From positions 28,931,923 through 28,995,922 of the forward strand of contig OX377201.1 in the NCBI GenBank assembly GCA_947396885.1: a stretch of DNA of 64,000 bases, read 5' to 3'. Numbering within the stretch: position 1 is the first letter of the stretch; each line of letters opens with the position of its first letter. Under the pieces are notes generated by a model, which made no database searches, was not told where the DNA came from, and saw nothing but the letters and a program-made list of their open reading frames with translations. Positions 60,601 to 64,000 of this stretch are shown here, piece after piece. The DNA comes from Heligmosomoides polygyrus polygyrus. Taxonomy: Eukaryota > Nematoda > Chromadorea > Rhabditida > Heligmosomidae. Both the position numbers and the translations under genes were made by a program.

Positions 60601-63508
60601 AAGCTCCAAACGCATATGTTTTTAGAAAACAATTAAGAAGGATAGTCTTGCTTTCAACACTGAATATATCAGATATCGCCTAAGTGAGAGATTCTGCTAG
60701 TTTTCCTTTTCTAAAACTAGGATATGCTTTGTTTTAGAAAACTTTTACTTTTGAGCTTTTATGGTTTTTGCTGTCATTCTGCCCTTTTTGTTGTCTTTTC
60801 CTTTTCGCACCTCTTCGTTGTAATTTTCTTTGATTTTTAGAGCTTCTCTACTTTGTTTTTGATTAGCCCGGTCTACTGTCCTACGATACCCCACACAGCG
60901 GTCTTCGATGGGTTCTGATGGAGTTGACAGACCTGCTAAGTTGGTATTCGGAGCCGATATCTCCTACGACTTGCAGTGTTGGCGGACCACTGCTCTTCTT
61001 CATCAGTTACCCATCGTCCTCTCCCCCGTTTCCTTACCCCTAGTCTCCCAGAATTTTTATACTACTATGCGATTCATACATTTTGTTTAGTTGAGTTGAG
61101 TTTTTTTGAGATTGAGTTCCGCTCACACGAAAAGTAACAATGATGGCTAGTTTTGATTTGTTGTTGTTTTTTTACACCACGTATTTCCTAATATGCTGTG
61201 TCCATGTTAAATGTAGTATTTTGAGGACATTGGGCAAATAATAAATAAATAAATAATTCAGCGGATTCAAATCCGGTCTATATAGAGGTCATTCCTGTGC
61301 CGAAATGAAGTCCTTCAAGTTGGCGCGGCACCAGTCCTGAACAATCCTCGACTCTGCGCAGGAGTCTAATCCTGCTGGAAGGTACACGGCTTACTCTCAA
61401 GGTGGGATTTGAGCCAAGGAACCAGTTGCTTCTTTAGGACATCAATACAGATAGTTCTACTGATTTGTCTTCACCCCCGTACTCACGAGAACGATAGGCG
61501 CTTGTGATGCATACCATGACACTGGCCGGATGCGCCTCCTTTCCGCCAGAATTAGCACTTTGGAGGTCCTTGAAGGGTATTTAACACTTTTAGAGGTAGA
61601 ATGCACAAAAGTATCAAGTCATTGAAGGTGAAAGCATGGAACGAAATCGACATGGACTACTTGCGGCGCACCGTCGATGCCTTTCCTCGTTGTCTTCGCT
61701 CCTCCACTCGCAGCAAAGAAGCCCATATAAAGTAGAAGTGACGCTATTCTGTTCGCCAGACCATTTTTGACATTTTGTAAATAAATCTGTTACATTTTAT
61801 AATGTGTTGGTATTTCTAAAGTTTACGTTTAGGGCGTCAATGCTTTTTACGCACCCTGTATCATCTTATTTTAAGGTACACACGTTACGAATAATTAAAT
61901 TATTAATTAATAATTAATTATTAATTAATTAATTAATATTAATTAAATGAACAAATTTTCATGTTGCTTATAAACGCAGTAAAGTAGCAGAAGTACAGAC
62001 TAGCATCTAGTAGAGGTACGGTCCATAAATTATAAAAGAGTAAAGTCATATAAGTGTGATAGCACCTTTAACTGCAAAAGTATGGAAAACAAAGAATTAG
62101 TTTGGTTTTTGTTTCGCATTGTCCCTTGGACTAAAGCCAAACAGACAGAGCATCCTCCCCCCCCCCCATAAGTAAGGGAGGGGAAGAAAGAAATGCTAGC
62201 CACCATAAGCTCACTACAATCAACTGGTATTGCAATAAAAATTCTCTATTGTGACTTCTGCTCATGACACATTGTTCTGAATTTTACGCGATTAATCCAC
62301 TTGAATCGGATTTGATCCTATAGTAGCTATAATCTTGTTCCTGATGTTGCTTTCGATAGTGTAGCTTACCCTTGAGCGTAAAAAAAATAATTAAAATCAA
62401 ATGAAGGTTTAAGGCACTTTTATTTAACAACGGTAGTATTCAATTTTAAAAAGTGCTGAAAAACAGAAGGTGTAAATAAAAGTGGCGTATACAATAGAGC
62501 TCGCATTAATTTAATAAAAACGCGGTACTTGCCGGAATGTTGCCCGTGGGCGTGCAAGGGATGCTTTGACTCGGTTCCGTGCTCTTTCCGAGAACACAGG
62601 AAACGAAGACAAACTAAGAGAAGAAGTCAGGATGAGGCGGATTGGTAATCCGTCAAATGAAGTCCTGGAGTTAGTTGCACGCGCACGTGGAATATCCCTC
62701 TCATTGTAAGTGCTCGAAACTGTAAGGCTGCTCCAGGCAACGCATTGCATCGAGCTTGTAGAGCTCACCTCGGATGAAACAGGTAGGAAGCTCCGGTGTT
62801 GGGAGTCATGGTTGACATCGAAGGTATGGTGAGAACGAAGAACGTCATATCGACAATGGAGAAGGCTACATGAACAAGCATCAGCACTTGTAACTTTCTC
62901 TCACCAACTCGCTTTATAAGAGGCTCAAGAAGGAGACCACCTGAAAAGAGACGTGTAATCCAATCCTCACAAAAAAAATCCAATTCTTGCCATTCGATTT
63001 CTAACCTTTTTTGACCCTCCTAAGACAAGCCTTTTGGGTGCAAAACTTAATAACATACCCGTGATTTCTTACAGATCTGTTAGGATGAACGATTAATATA
63101 GCGCAGTTTTTCTCATGAGAGTTGGGATCTCGTAAAGAATTTACAGAGTTTGAATGAGCTGTTTGAGACTTATCGCAGTGGAAGTTGTCATCGTAATAGC
63201 AGGAAGAAAACACATGATCGGCCACAATGACGGAATTCCTATTGAAATTTCAGAGGTTTTCAGTATTCCTTTAAATATGCTAAATATGAAGCGGTCGGGA
63301 AAGGAGAGAAATAACATACCTGTAATCTCGGCTACACCTACAGAGGTGGCGTAGAAAGCGATCAGGTACTGATCGTTGGCAAGGGAAGAGGTGAACGACA
63401 GAGCAGTTGGATAGATTCCAAGAATAAACGACACGTATATACCCATGTAGGCGCACGTTATATACACAAGCACCACATTTCTGTTCGACGTAGCCTTCAG
63501 AAGATTTT
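51608..63508 (-). CDS. Gene C (3' part): UNC-93/MFSD11-like paralogue of gene A
   Basis: Exons in transcript order: 63320-63508, 62769-62940, 51895-52030, 51608-51823. The first three are 189, 172 and 136 nt, exactly the lengths of the corresponding gene A exons (6, 7 and 8), with the same phases. The translation is homologous throughout: [20 protein letters not shown] versus YMGLIVSFLMGVYPTTLAFT, and [20 protein letters not shown] versus GFLLGTGDFTITMSRAVICQ. It covers about TM7-TM12. Unlike gene A, the last exon runs on into a 36-residue hydrophilic tail rich in Ser, Thr and Glu that ends at a TGA at 51608-51610. The earlier exons must lie beyond the right edge. The intron between the second and third listed exons is 10.7 kb and full of transposons. 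Splice sites and frame look intact. Confidence 0.87.
52150..52260 (+). repeat. Degenerate 22-bp periodic repeat
   Basis: Units GAACACTTTTCAAATGAAACT, CACACTCTTCTAACCAAGCT, GACGCTTTTGAAACCAAACT and GAGCACCTTCCAAATCGAAAC, 20-22 bp each. The same family as 44880-45010. Confidence 0.6.
52690..53770. mobile_element. GC-rich foldback element with nested palindromes
   Basis: A GC-rich island in an AT-rich intron. 52713-52757 is a perfect 20-bp inverted repeat around a 5-bp loop (GCGGCGGGAGCGGGAAGGCA). GGCGCCTTTTATACT at 52779 is matched in inverse at 53711-53725. 53636-53697 is another inverted repeat (GCGGCGCGTCAAATT with its near-complement). The left boundary GTAGCCGTATTCATGAA recurs as TATTCATGAA near 53742 and, inverted, in the island at 55200-55375. 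No transposase frame is seen, so this is probably a non-autonomous foldback transposon. Exact ends are uncertain. Confidence 0.6.
53038..53072 (+). repeat. Partial copy of the 19.4-kb foldback MITE
   Basis: GGTGCTGATCACGAATCTGA followed by CATCG.TTTTT, as in one arm of the element at 19413-19717. Confidence 0.5.
53775..54940. other. Gene C intron, unassigned
   Basis: Contains GGATAACG/ATAACGGA-type repeats at 53865-53950, similar in composition to the TTGGATCCG MITE interiors, and AT-rich AATTTATAA repeats at 54400-54480. No coding feature. Confidence 0.4.
54945..54985 (+). repeat. SINE-1 3' fragment
   Basis: AGTGCGTGGCGCATCCGACG is the SINE-1 3' motif. The rest of the element is missing. 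Confidence 0.4.
55200..55375. repeat. GC-rich palindromic island
   Basis: Contains the 12-bp stem CGGGAGCCTCCC/GGGAGGCTCCCG (55241-55252 and 55264-55275) and the palindrome GCTTCCCGCGGGAAGC. It ends GTTCATGAATATGGCCAC, the inverse of the boundary at about 52695. It is probably another copy of the 52.7-kb foldback family. Confidence 0.55.
56862..57851 (+). CDS. RTE-A APE-type endonuclease frame
   Basis: About 330 codons from ATG. The endonuclease fills roughly residues 25-270: [10 protein letters not shown] (Asn of the active site), [10 protein letters not shown] (metal-binding Glu), [10 protein letters not shown] (Tyr), VGDFNAKIG (Asp and Asn), IDHIIF and GSDHRLLRA (catalytic His). All are present, so the nuclease itself looks intact. 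The last 20 or so residues are out of frame because of the single-base deletion near 57785. The enzyme nicks the target DNA for target-primed reverse transcription. The basic start ([21 protein letters not shown]) is usual for this clade. Confidence 0.85.
   Translation: MGRTSTERLLKSQGLTRLRKLRRTRMTICTYNARTLASEASVEDLMMQARKIKYDVIGLTETRRHHPLHAAYDYGEELFLGTCDSRGVGGVGVLVNTHLAMNIDSYESLTSRIGRLRLKRCGFVPALTVFVAYAPTSDYDDEDVEAFYVELEKFYKEDHTFYKVIVGDFNAKIGPRRSSEELHIGTHGLEWNEQGERLSEFIMSTKTIHGNSQFQKPPSLRWTWESPGGQFHNEIDHIIFNRKYCLTDVSVVPKFYTGSDHRLLRARFRFSRQEEKAAKFKKRNPRTTINWDLYTSLVGLWEDAVMDKSTRNTIASCTISTIVLREPRA
57830..59756 (+). pseudogene. RTE-A linker and reverse transcriptase, frame-broken
   Basis: Two frames, to 58693 and from 58701, carry the RT. 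The first ends in [11 protein letters not shown] at a premature stop and the second resumes at [10 protein letters not shown] with [12 protein letters not shown] and [10 protein letters not shown]. The break is a 5-bp deletion relative to the copy at 22846-24357, where this part is open. Confidence 0.85.
60201..60683 (+). pseudogene. LINE RT C-terminal domain
   Basis: A 160-codon open stretch of the interrupted [44 protein letters not shown], a basic segment, then [20 protein letters not shown]. This is the typical end of CR1/Jockey polymerases. It ends at 60681-60683. Confidence 0.75.
61892..61950. repeat. TTAATTA microsatellite
   Basis: An almost pure alternation of TTAA and TAATTA units about 55 bp long, just right of the mariner-type element. 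Confidence 0.85.
61951..62765. other. Gene C intron next to exon 62769-62940
   Basis: A poly-C run lies at about 62157-62168. The minus-strand open frame at 62511-62768 is only read-through from the exon donor, with no domain. Confidence 0.45.
62945..63315. other. Gene C intron between exons 63320-63508 and 62769-62940
   Basis: A 379-bp intron with no recognised element. The donor is GTATG at 63319 and the acceptor TTTTCAG at 62941-62947 on the minus strand. Confidence 0.6.
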
Positions 63509-63744
63509 CTGAACGAAATCACATCGATTTTAGGAATCAGGACATTGAATGGTTCACAGTATTAGAATCCGGTGCAAGTAATCCTATTGCACATTCTGAC
63601 CTGTGCATGTTTTCGCTGCTGCGAGAAAAAGGGGAGAACTGTTTTGATATTTTCCGGAGATGGGTGTCATACCTTGGAGTGTGATTTGTAAACGCGTGGC
63701 TCACACTGCCACGAGGCGATGAAAGAAGCCGTCCTAGCCTTCAT

Positions 63745-64000
63745 CTATCTTATCCGCCTAGTACAAGAGCATATAAACAGTTTGACAACGCCATGCCGAG
63801 GTTTATCGAATGTCGAACATGGGCAGTTCTTCACGATGATGTGGTCGATTTCGCTGTGGAACTGGCTACCGCGGAATTCCCAGGTCCATCGTGGGGCGGG
63901 AGGCTTTAGGAACTGTGAGTTTCCATGGCTGGTCTTGGTCGACATGATAAAATCAGACAGCATTTCGCCCTGCTCGTTCCACTCCAAACCGTGGGTTCCG
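63745..64000 (-). mobile_element. RTE-A endonuclease fragment, running off the window
   Basis: The minus strand reads [30 protein letters not shown] and SEIDHII, the RTE-A endonuclease with substitutions. Similarity stops near 63820 and continues past the right edge. It lies in an upstream intron of gene C. Confidence 0.8.

Larger units (their letters stand above)
55770..61260 (+). mobile_element. CR1/Jockey-like LINE split by an RTE
   Basis: A 5'-truncated LINE: RT fingers and palm at 55830-56346 ([49 protein letters not shown]), then after the RTE the [12 protein letters not shown] motif (59810-59850) and the C-terminal part (60201-60683). It closes with a 3' UTR and an AATAAATAAATAAATAA tail near 61238-61256. 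The reading across the RTE is seamless (LAYTCDP, then [10 protein letters not shown]), with only the target duplication repeated. It has several stops and frameshifts of its own. It is inserted in the mariner-type element, within the gene C intron and antisense to gene C. Confidence 0.85.
55552..61858 (-). mobile_element. Mariner/maT-like transposon hosting a LINE, TA TSD
   Basis: Ends CAGGGTGCGTAAAAAG are inverted repeats flanked by TA (55550-55551, 61859-61860). Their start matches the maT element at 20172. Removing the LINE restores the order of a minus-strand transposase: residues like PASVMVW, CTFQQD (second Asp), [10 protein letters not shown] at about 61270-61290, then [11 protein letters not shown] and AAKKSI at 55765-55690. 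Stops and frameshifts are present. The last 200 bp at both ends, including the [11 protein letters not shown] segment, are inverted copies of each other, an unusual foldback form. Confidence 0.75.

Noticed and set aside
62511..62768. Extension of gene C exon 62769-62940
   Set aside because: The frame simply runs through the GTGAGCTC donor. The homologous gene A exon ends at the same codon and phase, and the next exon continues the homology.
1..64000. CRISPR arrays, riboswitches or bacterial contamination
   Set aside because: All protein genes are interrupted by nematode-type introns. The short repeats are dispersed or degenerate, without the regular repeat-spacer pattern of a CRISPR array.

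Overview
This is nuclear DNA from a nematode, most likely a strongylid such as a hookworm (the species is inferred). Three spliced protein genes can be assembled exon by exon, with short phase-consistent exons and TTTCAG-type acceptors. Two of them have a likely spliced-leader acceptor just before the start codon. Everything else recognisable is repeat: non-LTR retrotransposons of RTE and CR1/Jockey type, a Penelope-like element, Tc1/mariner elements, a Mutator-like foldback, several MITEs, and about twenty copies of one tRNA-derived SINE. I see no rRNA, functional tRNA, CRISPR array or bacterial-type operon.

Layout. 1-6.1 kb: retroelement debris, including a Penelope-like RT/GIY-YIG fragment (4281-5195, minus). 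6.1-25.3 kb: gene A on the plus strand, a complete 10-exon, 459-residue, 12-TM transporter-like protein of the UNC-93/MFSD11 family. Its introns hold SINEs, a 2.5-kb Mutator-like foldback with a 9-bp target duplication, a maT-type mariner and a 2.6-kb RTE copy. 25.3-31.1 kb: intergenic repeats, including a 190-bp hairpin beside a hammerhead-like motif. 31.1-50.6 kb: gene B on the plus strand, an 8-exon, 341-residue alpha/beta hydrolase of the nematode DUF1057 type with nucleophile elbow, acid and histidine all in place. Its 11.3-kb intron 4 holds a tower of nested transposons around an open CR1-like LINE (34.0-38.0 kb). 51.6 kb to the right edge: gene C on the minus strand, the 3' half of a second UNC-93/MFSD11 paralogue with the same exon lengths as gene A. 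Its 10.7-kb intron holds a second nest, mariner containing LINE containing RTE.

A and C are an inverted pair of paralogues facing each other with B between them. Nothing suggests that the three work in one pathway; A and C are predicted multi-pass membrane proteins and B a soluble, possibly mitochondrial hydrolase. The unusual content is in the repeats. Target-site duplications let the order of at least ten insertions be read directly. Three related sequences carry a hammerhead-ribozyme-like core, and one of them is a 99-bp insertion with a 10-bp target duplication, like a minimal Penelope-derived or retrozyme-like element.
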